From Myrica gale (taxonomy: Eukaryota > Streptophyta > Magnoliopsida > Fagales > Myricaceae): 64,000 bases of DNA. The notes under the pieces are model-generated. The model saw only the letters and a program-made list of their open reading frames with translations. It had not been told where the DNA came from and ran no database searches. Location of the stretch: assembly GCA_963930655.1 (NCBI GenBank), contig OZ005607.1, positions 23,320,874 to 23,384,873 of the forward strand, written 5' to 3'. The first letter of the stretch is position 1; each line of letters starts with the position of its first letter. The translations under genes were made by a program, and so were the position numbers. This document shows positions 22,641 through 34,300 of this stretch, in pieces.

Positions 22641-23489
22641 CCAAGTTTTCTATAATCTTTGGAAGAGCAGCAAAGAAGAAGAGGCTGGGGCAGGCACTAT
22701 GAATTGCCAATCTGGAACATAGAGACCATACGATAGCAACAAATACACTGCTGACAGTGAAAAAGCAATACACCTACAAATAGAAAATGTAAATGGGTAT
22801 GGATTCCCTCCAAATGAGGGATTTCCAAAGGCTACCAAAGACATGGTTCAGATTAAAAAAGAAACAAATCAACGGTTAATATATGTCCAAATCATTTAAT
22901 GAAAAAAAGACTAAAAATGGTATGTTCTATTCATTAAATGAGGTGTACTTATAATAACCGTTGATTTGTTTCTTTTTTAATCTGGACCATGCCTTTGGTA
23001 GCCTTTGGAAATCCCTCCTTTGGAGGGAATCCGTTCCCAATCTAAATCACATGAAGTAACAAAAGATTAAAACAATTTCTAGCTCATCGATTTAAGACAA
23101 TAAATACTTGACAATTTTTTTTCTTTTTTCTAAGGAAATCCTTGACACTAGAAAATTACAAAATCGGTCTATTCAACTTTTTGGAGTAAAACAAGTAAAG
23201 CAAACTTATACTGTAACTGAAAACTTGTTTGCACCATCACCTTGATGACCATAAAAGGGATCTTTCTCGCTTGCATTTCCAATGAGATTCAATTTGATAA
23301 TTCAAACCACTACTGTAGTCAGCAATCTCCGATGCAAGTACATTCACCCTTTGGTTCCCTACGAACTTCGGGAGGATGATTCAACGAGCTAGTAAACCTC
23401 CTAAAGATTCATTAACCACTACTGTTCTCTCTTAAGTGGACTTCCCGTGGATGGTAACTTGGATAAGATCCTATCGTGCACAGTTTTCT

Positions 23490-23690
23490 AGTTATCGTGG
23501 AAGAGCATAATCTTTGGAAGAGCAGCAAAGTATCAGCCGGTGAGTCTTCCCAGCTGACAATTGTAACTGAGAAGGCCGACACGGAAACTGTACCATCTCT
23601 TTCCCATGCAATGCCTGCAGCCACAACAAACTGTACCACTACTGTTTCTCCTCCCCCACCCCCACGCGTATGCGTATAGGAGCTGATTCT
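23490..23690 (+). pseudogene. Captured NFD4-like MFS fragment, part 2
   Basis: Reads VIVEEHNLWKSSKVSAGESS followed by QLTIVTEKADTETV. This matches the cytoplasmic loop region that follows the first half of NFD4-like MFS proteins. It lies about 850 bp beyond part 1 in the same orientation, suggesting a single capture event that kept parts of several exons and intervening sequence. Confidence 0.65.
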
Positions 23691-23869
23691 CCTTGCTGTC
23701 AAACCATATCTTACCCAAGCCGAGGGTGGCCGGTGGCAGCTCTTGCAAAAAAACCTTGGTATCACAGCCATGCACATGCAACTCCTCAATAACGACTTTA
23801 CCCAACGTAAATGCCGTAATAACCCGAGACCACTGCAGCTTCTTTTCTCCTTGGTGTTAATGGGTAAAT

Positions 23870-24105
23870 GCAGTAAATGAGATTTATGCCTCTCATATCA
23901 CTGCTTGCTCTAGTGTTTTGAAGCTTGCAGGTCAAAGAAGAGCATCTGCAAATAAGTTGCCTACAGTTACTGGTTTTCCTATGAGTGTTCACACCCTTCA
24001 GTCCTTCATATCATGTGGAGCAGTTGCCTTTCATGCCTTGGCTGAGGGGCTTGCACTAGGTGTGGCCGCACCAAAAGCTCCAGGCCTTGGTCGGCACATG
24101 GTCCA
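23870..24105 (+). pseudogene. Captured ZIP metal-transporter fragment
   Basis: Encodes KLAGQRRASANKLPTVTGFP, then MSVHTLQSFISCGAVAFHAL and AEGLALGVAAPKAPGLGRHM. The HALAEGLALG run is the ZIP-family transmembrane IV metal-binding motif (histidine and glutamate in H-x-x-x-E-G). It appears close to plant plastid/Golgi-type ZIP proteins. Only one or two exons are present and the reading then drifts into unrelated sequence, so it is a captured fragment. Confidence 0.7.
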
Positions 24106-24184
24106 AGATGAGAGATCTGCCCAAGTCGTCGCAATTTGCCAAAATCTTTGAATTCAATGTTATAGGTAGTTCGTAGTCGAAAAT

Positions 24185-24360
24185 TCAACCCGAGCCACAG
24201 TTGTCTTGTTCCGGGCCTGCGGAGGTGGAATTGTTGATATATTCGCGGTGGCGGCGGCGATGGTGGGGGAGGAAGAGGGTGTAAGGGAGGGAGCTGAAGG
24301 AGGATGATCTTGATAGATAAGATGGTGAGGAGTAGCCATAGTCGGGGGTGCGCATTGTGT
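24185..24360 (-). pseudogene. Possible third captured fragment (first-exon-like)
   Basis: On the minus strand a Met-initiated stretch reads MRTPDYGYSSPSYLSRSSSF and then serine-, arginine- and histidine-rich sequence. This composition resembles a plant N-terminal exon, perhaps with a targeting peptide. It is the only part of the element's right interior that looks coding. I cannot identify a parent gene. Confidence 0.3.
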
Positions 24361-25976
24361 ATGGGCTGGAGAACTGAGTTGAGTGAAATCTTGCAGTCTC
24401 CTGAGAATATTTTTTGCGCTGAAAAAGGAAGTGGAGAAGGAAGGGCACGTGTGCGTGTGTGGTGGGATTACCGGCTGGCAGGGGCAACCGACACAAAATA
24501 TAAACCGACATGTGGAAGTTTTCGTCTCGAGAAGAGTAACTAGTGCAAAAACAACCGGCCGTACAAGAAGTAAAACTTTGGTCTTCGTTTGGACACAAAG
24601 AGAGCAAGGGCAGTCTGGTCATCTACCAATCTCTTATCAAGGGCATTTTGGTTATTTCATGAAAAACCGTCTCATTTGACGGTGAATTTAAACGGGGGCG
24701 ATGATTGAGTGATTTTGAAACATAAGGGTTCCAAATTGTTGGTTTGAAAAATAAGGGTAGTAACTTGATTTTGCCCCAAAGATATGGGGCTAACTATGAG
24801 TTTACCCCTATATATATATATAATTTGAACAATATACTTTGAATCAAACTTTTTAAAGAAAATTTTGGCCATTCCTTCCAACTGGCGTCAAATATAAATA
24901 CAGCAGGCGATTAATTCTTTCCAACAATTGGTTTTGCAACAATCTTTTTTAATATATAAAGTAAATTCCAAACTAAATTATTACAGGAAGATTGTTTAAT
25001 TACAAGTAACTCTTCTTGTATGCTTGTAACATGAGCCAGAGGCGTTATCTAAAACTCGGGGGTGATAGGTTGTCAACTTTAATTGGCCAAAAGTTATTAT
25101 TTTTTAAAATAATATCTATTGGAGAAAATCTCTGAAGGATCTATTTCCTAAAAGCTTACATCATATATGAAGCTGATCTTGTGATTCATGCAATTAGAGA
25201 ATTTGAAGGGATCGACAGAAGTTATCAATTATAAATGCTGCATTAATAATATATATAACACCCTTTCAACTTCACTTTTAAATTTTAATTGCTCATTTCC
25301 CCTTTGATTCCACTAGTTTTTAATTAAAAAAATACATAATTAATTATACTTTCTTTATTTTGACATTATTTTTCTTTCATTTCTATGTCGCATATAAATA
25401 CTAATAAGATTAAATGGACTTTTCATCTCAATCTATTATTTTGTCACATTATATCCTGCAGTTAATGTTTTTTCAAAATCATAATTAAGGAGGGCCGATA
25501 AATCAATTTCTGTCTAACGTAGGGTGCAAAATGTCAAAAATAAATAGATAGTGGGTACAATATGATAAAGCTAATAGTTTGAGGTGTAAAGTGTCGAGAA
25601 AATTATAATTTGAGGGTGTAAATTATATTTATAGTATACTAATAAATATGCTTACGACTTCAATTGCCTCTACAATTCATAAGATTATCTTTAAACGAAT
25701 ATATATAGTTTCTCGAAAAAAATTAAAATTTATTAAATTATATAACTATAGCTAGAATATTCTATAATATCATCACATTCCCAAAACCTATAGTTCTTAG
25801 GCAACTCTTGCCGAATAGGGAGAGTTTTAGTAATATTTAATTGAGAGGATATTTAGGAATAAAAAAAATCATACGGATTACAATTAAATAACTTAATTTA
25901 TTATAATTGCGTAAATTATCCCTGTATTTAAAGACCTAAAACCAGACACTTTCTAGAAGGAGAAAATTGAACCCAT

Positions 25977-26444
25977 ATGGCTGGAATAAGTATGAGAAAG
26001 TTAATTACGGCACTGGTGATGATCAAGATCATATTTAACTATCAGGATCAGGGGCAAGCTGCTGCAAATAACTTTCGCTTTGATCCCCCAGCTTCACTTC
26101 CTATTGACCGCGATTATATCTCCGGCCAACAGCTCGATTCTAAATTAGAGGCCGAATCTGGCAAGGGACCTCATTCACTGTATCAGTGCCTTAAGTTTCG
26201 CCTGGAACGATGTACAGAATCGCATAAACCGAGAAGCCTCTTGCTCAAGCAATGCCTTGTGCGTCAATTCTTTCAGTGCATGTATAAGTATGGATTTCCT
26301 GTCGTAAAAGATGACGCCGACACTTATCACAAAGCTAAACAGTGTATAAAACAATGCTTCCCGTCGGGAGTCGAAGCTCTGATATCAGGATTATTTGAGG
26401 AGGGACTCTGTTTAAAGGATTGTTTTGAAAAGACCATCCTTTGA
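25977..26444 (+). CDS. Secreted eight-cysteine peptide, copy B
   Basis: Single exon, 155 residues, start at MAGIS. The signal peptide covers about residues 1-28 (core ALVMIKIIF, cleavage near GQA-A). Cysteines at 71, 79, 93, 101, 123, 127, 145 and 149 keep the CX7C-X13-CX7C-X21-CX3C-X17-CX3C frame. The conserved helix word is LVRQFFQC, and DADTYHKAKQCIKQCFPSGV is shared with copy C. Copies B and C are sisters: both lack the last two codons (KG) of A and D through a shared 6-bp loss, and both have LFEEGLCLKDCFEKTIL at the end. The 5' UTR word CTTTCTAGAAGGAGAAAATT is nearly unchanged among copies. Secreted; activity unknown. Confidence 0.85.
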   Translation: MAGISMRKLITALVMIKIIFNYQDQGQAAANNFRFDPPASLPIDRDYISGQQLDSKLEAESGKGPHSLYQCLKFRLERCTESHKPRSLLLKQCLVRQFFQCMYKYGFPVVKDDADTYHKAKQCIKQCFPSGVEALISGLFEEGLCLKDCFEKTIL

Positions 26445-27087
26445 GATGTTGTCTGTCTGTGGGGGTTGATCATGAGCTCCGATCGAGGTCTGAGAAAGGC
26501 TTTTATCTGGTAACTCCATACTTTTTCTACTCTCCATTCGATCGTAGAAAGAAATGTCCAGACTTATGCATTATATCAATTTTGGGCATTAAAAATCTGG
26601 AAATTCCCGAGGATAATAATTCTGCATGTTATAGAGTTTTTAAAAGATTTAAGAATTATTATTAAACGAAATAATATAAAATAAAAGTAATTAGTTCTTG
26701 AGTTTTGGTAAGAACTTGAAAATAAAAAATATTAGGATAAATAAATTTTACACTCTCTAACAATGGGGTCTTGAGTTCACTTTGCACTCATAATTATTAT
26801 TTTTGTGATATTGTACCTAGGTACTAACTATTAGTTTTAGATACTTTTCGTCTTCCGTTAAAATTTTCAATTAATTTTGACAGAAATTTATAATTGGTGT
26901 TTTAAATTATGATACCCTCATAAAATGATATTTATAAAAAAAAATTATGGGGAAAAGTTGTCATTTTGTATAAAAACAACTATTTTCTGTTGAAATTGAA
27001 TTTTTTTAATTGAATGTGCAAATTTTTTGAAATAATTAAAGGTTCAATGTGACAAAAAAAATAGATTAAAGTACTACAAAATATTAA
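26445..27087. other. 3' flank of gene B
   Basis: Homologous to the 3' flanks of the other copies, including most of the shared 3' MITE. No coding potential. Confidence 0.45.
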
Positions 27088-28074
27088 CACTACAAAAAAA
27101 CAGGTGTATAGCGACGGTCTTTTTAGCGGCGTTTTGCAAAACATGCCACTAAAGGGTGTCTATAGCGGCGGTCTTTAAGGGGCTGTCAGTGACCGCCGCT
27201 ATAGACCCCCCTTTAGCAGCGTTTTTAGCAAAACGCGACTAAATTTTAAATTTTTAGCAGCTTTTTTACGCTGCTAAAGGTGTACTCTACAACGGTGGTC
27301 ACTGTGACCGCCACTATAGGTCTAATTTCTAGCAGCGTTTGTCCAAGATAGAGGAATTTTTTACCCATTTTGACACGGAGAATCTAGAGTTGCTTATAGC
27401 CTTACATACAAGTAGATATTTTGTTTACATAAATCTTTTGTTTATTTCTATTTCTCATGTGATATTTAATTTATATTACAGGAATTCAAGATAGAAGATG
27501 TTGATGTGTAAAAGGAGGAAGATTTTAATTTGTCCTTACTTATTGTGTTGTATTTGAATATTTTAGTTGGTCCTTGCTTATTGTTATTTTATATTAGAAA
27601 CGTGTTACTTTATAGATCACTTGTACAAGTTCTTGTCTTTGTTGTAAAACTTTATTAATCAATGATGAAGCATATTTTGTTTTATTATCCTTGGTCTTTA
27701 AATTTTTACATTCAATGAATTATGATTATTAAAATAAATTTATATTTCCGATTAAAAAAACATGTATAGAAAAATATAGGAAAAAATTAGTGGTTATTTG
27801 AAAATGCTGGAAAAAAAAGATGCAAACCTCTAGCAGTAACCAAGCACTGCTATAGGTGGCACCTGACCGCCCCTATAGGTCTATAGCGGCAATCATATTA
27901 GGTTTGTAGCGGCGATTTGTGCCAAAACAACGCAATTGCGCCTGGGTCTTTAGCGGCAGTTTCCCGAACCGCCGCGATAGACCTATACCGACGGGTATAT
28001 AGCGACGGTTACGACCACCGCTATAGATTTATAGCAGCGATTTCCGACCACTGTTGTATGTTGGTTTTATTTTT
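27088..28074. mobile_element. Small non-autonomous CACTA element (AGCGGCG family)
   Basis: Starts with the terminus CACTACAAAAAAACAGGTGT, followed by subterminal words such as TTTTAGCGGCG, GACCGCCGCTATAGACC and TAGCAGCGTTT (27088-27345). These recur at 27830-28060. The middle (27480-27760) is the reverse complement of 29930-30230 in the larger CACTA and is also related to 46990-47280. The right terminus is degraded; copy C at 40676-40800 shows the uninterrupted sequence and indicates that some host sequence was lost at the right side. Confidence 0.75.
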
Positions 28075-29067
28075 TAATAGCAGTAGAGAGTTTATAATAA
28101 TCAATTATTTTATTCTCTTTATCGTATCGATAGATTTTGTGTTGGGTGGTTTCAGGTTGATTAAGATGGCATGTGGGACCTGGACTTGGCCTGGATTAAT
28201 ATCAGCACTCCGATCCTACTTTTATTAATTCTTCTCATGAACTGCTTTTTATTTTTTTTTATATGTTTGTATTGATCCTAGTCAAAACAGTATGTCCGTG
28301 TAGAGACGCTTCTGTTTGTATTGATTCTATTTGGATTTAATAAATTTCTTCTTTACGTTGCTTTTGTTAATGGATGTTTCTATTAAATGCATTGAAGAAT
28401 TGGCAGATATATGTATAGGAGTGGATTTGGTTAGGGCTGTTTATTCTTTTTTCTTCTATAAATTCTTACATCAAGAAAATCTATATGCTAGTGTTGCGTC
28501 TATCTCTCTCCAAATTAAACCTGTCAATTCGATCTACTGTATTTACATGAAATATTAGTTGTTGGATGTAATGTGACAAAAATAATAATTGAAATGTAAA
28601 ATATTAACATCCATATAATTGGAAAGGTGCAGTGTATGTTTCACATAACTTAGGTTACATCTAATTTGACAAAGGATGTAAATTATTTTAACATTGATAT
28701 ATAATTGGAGGGTGTATTAATGTGTCAAAATCGAAAGTGTATGGTGTAATGTGTCAAATCTCTTGATTGGTAAAAAGTGTATTTTTCCCAATCGCAAATA
28801 CTGCCGGAATTGGTAAAGATTGTTTTGTTTTTATTTAAATCAATGTCGGTCGTTTTATTCCATTAAATTCGAGTGATACATTAAATGCTTGTTTGTTTTT
28901 GTCTATTCACTACACAATTCTAATAAGGAATTGTAAACGATCCTGGTCTATCCCACTACATTTGTGGAAAATCACTGTTGATATTTATGTCTGCTTAGTC
29001 AAGGCATTGGCAACTTTAACTTTTACATCTGAAATATGCGCTCAAAGAGTCTGATCTTTTATATATA
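28075..29067. other. 3' flank of segment B, no gene
   Basis: Shared flank, matching 40800-42380 and 46530-46980. It includes TTTCAGGTTGATTAAGATGG, GGCATGTGGGACCTGGAC and TTACGTTGCTTTTGTTAATG. Open stretches in this flank are not conserved among the copies. Confidence 0.5.
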
Positions 29068-30239
29068 TATATGAGAAAAATTACATTTTGTGTCCGATCC
29101 TCTAATTATTGTAATTCTGACACTTTAAACCCCAGATTACCAATTTTGTTATATTTCACTTTTTAACTATCTATCGTTTACACTTTGACACCTCACCATT
29201 AGTTTGGACTGAAATTACTATTTTGATTATGTAAAATGACAATTTTACCCCTAAAAATATAATTATAAAAATATACGAAGCATCATTTCAATGAACCAAA
29301 ATAACAATTCTATCCGAATTAACTATGGGTACACAGTGTGAGAACCCCAATAATCTAGGGGTGAATTAATATATATATTAAATTTGCACAATATTCTTTT
29401 GGTCAAACTTTTAAAAGGAAATTTCAGCCATTAATCCTTCCAACTGGCGTCCAGTGACGAAACCAAGATTGAATTTAAAAAGGAGGCAAACTACTAAGGC
29501 GAAATGATAAAAAAAATCTTATGTAATGCAAGAAAATTTCTTAGAATCAAAATATTAAAACTTAAGGACTAAAAACATTAAAAATATTGAATTACATGTC
29601 TCGTAGTCACTACAAAAAAAGGGCCTATAGCAGCAGTCACCGCTATAGGTCATTTTTGCCTATAGCAGCGATTTTTTAGCGGCGCTCCGTCGGGATAGAT
29701 ATATCGCAGCGGTTTTCGGAACCGCTGGTGAAGACCTCGGGTCTATAGCGGCGGTCGGTTAGCGTTGGTCACGACCGCCGCTATAGACCCGAACGCAATT
29801 TTGACGTCCTCGCAGCGTTTGTTGGAAACGCTGACATAGACTTTTAGCAGTGGTTGCGACCGCCGCTATAGGTCTGTGCCAGTTTTTTTTTTTGCTTTTG
29901 CTAGCATTTTAATGCACTACTAATTTTTTCCTATATTTTCATATACATGCTTTTTTAATCGGTAATACAAATTTATTTTAATAATTATAATTTATTGAAT
30001 GTAAAAACTTAAAGACCAAGGATAATAAAACAAAATATTCTTCATCATTGATTAATATCGTTTTACAACAAATACAAGAATTTCTACAAGTAATTTAAAA
30101 AGTAACAAGTTTCTAATAGAAAATAATAATAAGCAAGGACCAACTAACATATTTAAATACAACACAATAAACAAGGGCGAAATAAAATCTTCCTCATTTT
30201 ACACATCAAGCTCCTCCATCTTCCTCATTTAAACCACGA

Positions 30240-31010
30240 TATACCTGAAATTATTGGAGAAAGTAAGATGCAATTTGTCATAAAGCAGCAATAACTTATT
30301 GAAACAAAAATATCAATGCCTTGTGTTAATGCAATGCCTTGTGTTATGGCAAGCCATACACCATTTACCCGGAATCCAGATCCGAAAGAATTGACCACAA
30401 ATATATCAATAGACTTCCCCTGCAAGAAAAAAGTGTGTTGATGACTTCAAGAATTTCCAATGAAAAACAAAGCACCTATCTTAACGCCAAAATGATTTAA
30501 AAGGCAAGAAAAAACACTGATTAAACAATACATTAAAAAAAGAAGAGGAAGAAATCGCCATACACTAAAACGGGTTGCAGCATCAGTGAAAATAAATTCC
30601 TGTTCCAACATAATGTTTTTACAGTGAGTATTTGATAATGCAGATAAATATTGAAACTTTTATATTAGTTCATTGCCATAACCTTGATTATAGATGCACC
30701 AGCCTGAAAAGCATTTGAGGCTATCATGCGTGCTGGCCATACAAACTCAACTCCAGATAGCATCTGACCAGCATTAGAACCACTGCGATTTTGGGGGAAA
30801 AAAAGCAGTCCACAAGAGGAACCACATATGCAGAAAGCAAGTACACATCAATACTGAATATTTTAATCAGTTTAAATTATGAAAATCAGGCTTGTAATTC
30901 AGATCTCAGTAGTTCTTCTTCAGCATAGAAAGCATTGTTGTGAACATTATTTTTTCCTGCCTCTTCAACCTTAACATTCATCTCAACAACCTAAGCAAGC
31001 AACAAAAGTT
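30240..31010 (-). pseudogene. Possible captured host exons inside the CACTA element
   Basis: Minus-strand open blocks look like separate exons. At about 31005-30900: [20 protein letters not shown] then [13 protein letters not shown]. At about 30785-30680: SGSNAGQMLSGVEFVWPARM then IASNAFQAGASII. At about 30605-30565: LEQEFIFTDAATRFSV. At about 30420-30300: SIDIFVVNSFGSGFRVNGVW. Beyond the copia insertion, 36455-36360 reads DGRILENVFLPILSEEHFVG in the same orientation. The composition is protein-like and AG/GT boundaries are plausible, but I do not recognise the parent gene. CACTA elements are known to capture host exons. Confidence 0.35.
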
Positions 31011-31372
31011 CACATCTTTTAGTCCTGGAATCAAATCTGAAAAATGTTTCTTTTAAATGATAAGAGATTTCATAGCCCTTGTAAGAGCAACAGAAAGAAA
31101 AAAGGTAGTTGTACAGAGCACTATAAGGTTATAAGAAGTTTATAGAGACTGCAAGCTCCCAAAATCTCACATGCTAGCAGACTAACCTCCAATAAACCAC
31201 AAAAACATATATTGAATTAACCCAGTAATACCACAATACCTCTCGGCTATGACTATGAGAAAGGAAATGAACCTAACTTGTAACCATATCGCTCTGACAT
31301 CATTTGTATGATCAAGATATGCATTAGCCGTGTCTAGTCATACCCCAAAAGAAGTATTCATAACAATGTTTT

Positions 31373-34300
31373 TGTTGGGTTTATTCCTTCTACATGAAGG
31401 AAAGCCCAATGGGGGTCTTTAATAAGGCCCAAAGCCCATTAGGGTTTTAACTTATGGAAGGGAAAAATGGAAGATCTTCTTTATGTAAAAGATTATTATC
31501 TACCGGTGTTTGCTACTGAAAAACCGGCTAACAAGTCCGATACATAATGGACTTTGTTGCATCGACAGGTGTGTGGGTATATCAGGCAATGGGTAGATGA
31601 AAATGTTTTGAATCATATTAGTGGGGAGACACATGCACGTACTCTATGGAGTAAGCTTGAACAGTTGTATGCTAGAAAAACTGGAAATAATAAGATGTTT
31701 CTAATTAAGCAGATGATGGCTTTGAGATACCAGGATGAGACTCCCTTATCTGATCACCTGAATACATTCCAAGGAATTATTAATCAGTTAGCTGGAATGA
31801 GTATTAAGTTTGATGATGAGATACAGGGGTTATGGTTGCTTGGTTCATTACCGGACTCGTGGGAGACGCTCAGAACTTCTTTGTCCAACTCCGCTCCAGA
31901 TGGTGTAATCACAATGGATATGGCCAAGAGTTGTCTGTTAAATGAAGAGATGAGAAGAAAATCACAAGGATCTTCTTCACAGTCAGAAGTCTTGGTTACA
32001 GAAAAAAGGGGGAGAAGTAAGAGCAGAGGTCCGAAGAACAGAGATAAAGGCAGAAACAAGTCCAACAGGTTCTCTAATGTCGAGTGCTATCATTGCGGTA
32101 AAAAGGGACACATCAGAAAATATTGCAGGCAATTGAAAAAAGAATACAAGAATGAAATGAAAAATGAGATTGACAAAGATGGTGATGGTAGAGTTGCTAC
32201 CACTACTCCTGCGGACTTCCTCATTATTTATGAAGATGAGGTGATTAATGTTGCATGCCATGAGACCAGTTGGGTGATTGACAGTGGTGCATCCATTCAT
32301 GCTACATCTCGAAAAGATTTATTTACATCCTATAGATCTGGTGATTATGGAACTGTAAAGATGGGCAATGATGGCTTGGTTAAAGTCATTGGTGTTGGAG
32401 ATGTGTATCTGGAGACGAAAAATGGCACAAGATTGGTTCTTAAAAATGTGAAACATATTCCTGACATTCGTTTGAACTTGATTTCTGCAGGTCAACTTGA
32501 TGATGATGGGTATTGTAGCACTTTCAGTGATGGTCAGTGGAAGCTTACTCGGGGTGCCATGGTTGTGGCTCGAGGTAAGAAGTTATCTGCGTTATACATT
32601 ATGCAGGAAAAGATTTCCAACGACATTGTTAATGCGATGGAAACAGATGGTACAGTAGAACTATGGCACAAGAGGCTTGCTCACATGAGTGAGAAAGGAT
32701 TAGCCATATTGGGGAAGAAAAGTCTACTATCTGGGTTGAAAAATACAGATCTGAAAAGGTGCAATCATTGTCTGTCAGGGAAGTAGAACAGAGTCTCATT
32801 CAAGAATTCCTCTTCTTTGAGAAAGTCAGAGATATTGGATTTAGTGCATTCAGATGTATGTGGCCCTATGAAGACAAGAACACTTGGTGACTCAAGCTAT
32901 TTTGTAACCTTCATAGATGACCGTTCAAGGAAGTTATGGGTATATTTCTTGAAGACAAAAGATCAAGTGTTGGCTGTGTTCAAACAATTTCAAGCCCTAG
33001 TTAAGAGACAGACTGGGAAGAAGCTGAGGTGCATCCGTACAGATAACGGGGGAGAGTATTCTGGTCCTTTTGATGAGTATTGCAGACAACAGGGAATTCG
33101 ACATCAAAAGACGACTCCCAAAACTCCTCAGTTGAATGGCATAGCTGAAAGGATGAACAGAACATTGGTGGAAAGAGTGAGATGCTTGCTTTCACAAGCA
33201 AATTTGCCAAGATCCTTTTGGGGTGAGGCGTTGAGTACAGTTGTTCATGTGTTGAATCTTACACCTTGCGTTCCTCTACAGTTTAATGTACCAGACCGAG
33301 TTTGGACAGGTAAAGATGTTTCATACAATCATTTACGTGTATTTGGGTGTTTAACATTTGTGCATATTCCCAAAGATGAAAGGTCCAAACTTGATGTGAA
33401 GACGCGAAAATGCATATTCCTTGGTTACGGTCAAGATGAGTTTGGATACAGATTTTATGATCCAGCTGAAAAGAAAGTTTTGAGAAGCAGAGATGTCGTG
33501 TTTGTTGAAGATCAGACTATTCAGGATATTTAGAAAGCAGAGAAATCTGTGTCTCAGAAAGGTGATAGTTTGATTGACATGGATTTAGTTCCATTGAAGA
33601 ATTTGCCAACTCAGGTTGAGAATGATATTCAGGATCACCACCAGATTACAGGTGATGTGGATGTTCCCTTAGATGTTCAGACTGATGAGCAGTTGACAGT
33701 GCCGGAGATTCCGCCAGAGGTTTCATCCAGGAGGTCTACCAGAGACCGACATCCTTCCACTAAGTATTCAGCAGAACAATATGTGTTATTGACTGACGGG
33801 GGAGAGCCCGAGTGTTTTGCAGAAGTTATGGAAGATGAACATAAGACAGACTGGGTTGAGGCCATGTAAGATGAGATGCAGTCGTTGCATGATAACCACA
33901 CCTTTGAATTAGTGAAACTACCTAAAGGTAAAAGAGCCTTGAAGAACAGGTGGATTTACAGGGTGAAGCAAAGTGAGTTCACTTCACGGCCACGGTACAA
34001 GGCTAGATTGGTTGTCAAAGGTTTCGGTCAGAGAAAAGGTATTGATTTTGATGAAATCTTCTCTCCAGTTGTAAAGATGTCTTCAATTCGTACTGTTCTA
34101 GGCCTAGCAGCTACTCTTGATTTAGAAATTGAGTAGATGGATGTGAAAACTGCCTTCCTTCATGGTGATTTGGAGGAAGAGATTTATATGGAACAACCAG
34201 AGGGTTTCAGAGTGAAAGGTAAAGATGATTACGTGTGCAAGCTGAAGAAAAGTCTATATGGGCTGAAGCAAGCACCGAGACAGTGGTATAAGAAGTTTGA

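Larger units (their letters stand above)
21788..24808. mobile_element. Pack-MULE with ~150-bp near-identical terminal inverted repeats
   Basis: The left arm 21788-21938 and the right arm 24656-24808 are inverted copies at roughly 95% identity by eye, starting GGGGTAAACTCATAGTTAGC. The element sits in a TA microsatellite; 9 bp of TATATATAT flank each side, compatible with a Mutator 9-bp duplication but of low complexity. The interior holds no transposase. It carries fragments of an NFD4/nodulin-like MFS gene and a ZIP metal transporter gene, and possibly a third gene, which is the hallmark of a Pack-MULE. High arm similarity suggests a fairly recent insertion, after the segment duplications. 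Confidence 0.85.
21491..29067 (+). repeat. Segmental copy B
   Basis: Starts with the shared block ATAAAAATACATTTTC (21502) whose counterparts open copies C (29068) and D (about 42385). It then follows the same landmark order: ATAAATACAGCAGGCG (24892), AAACTAAATTATTACAGG, TTGTGATTCATGCAATTAGAG, the gene (25977-26444), GTTTCAGGTTGATTAAGATGG (28151) and TTAGTCAAGGCATTGGCAAC. It is interrupted by a Pack-MULE (21788-24808) and a small CACTA (27088-28074). Confidence 0.8.

Noticed and set aside
28331-28558. 75-residue open frame in the 3' flank of copy B
   Set aside because: The homologous flanks in A, C and D do not keep the frame.
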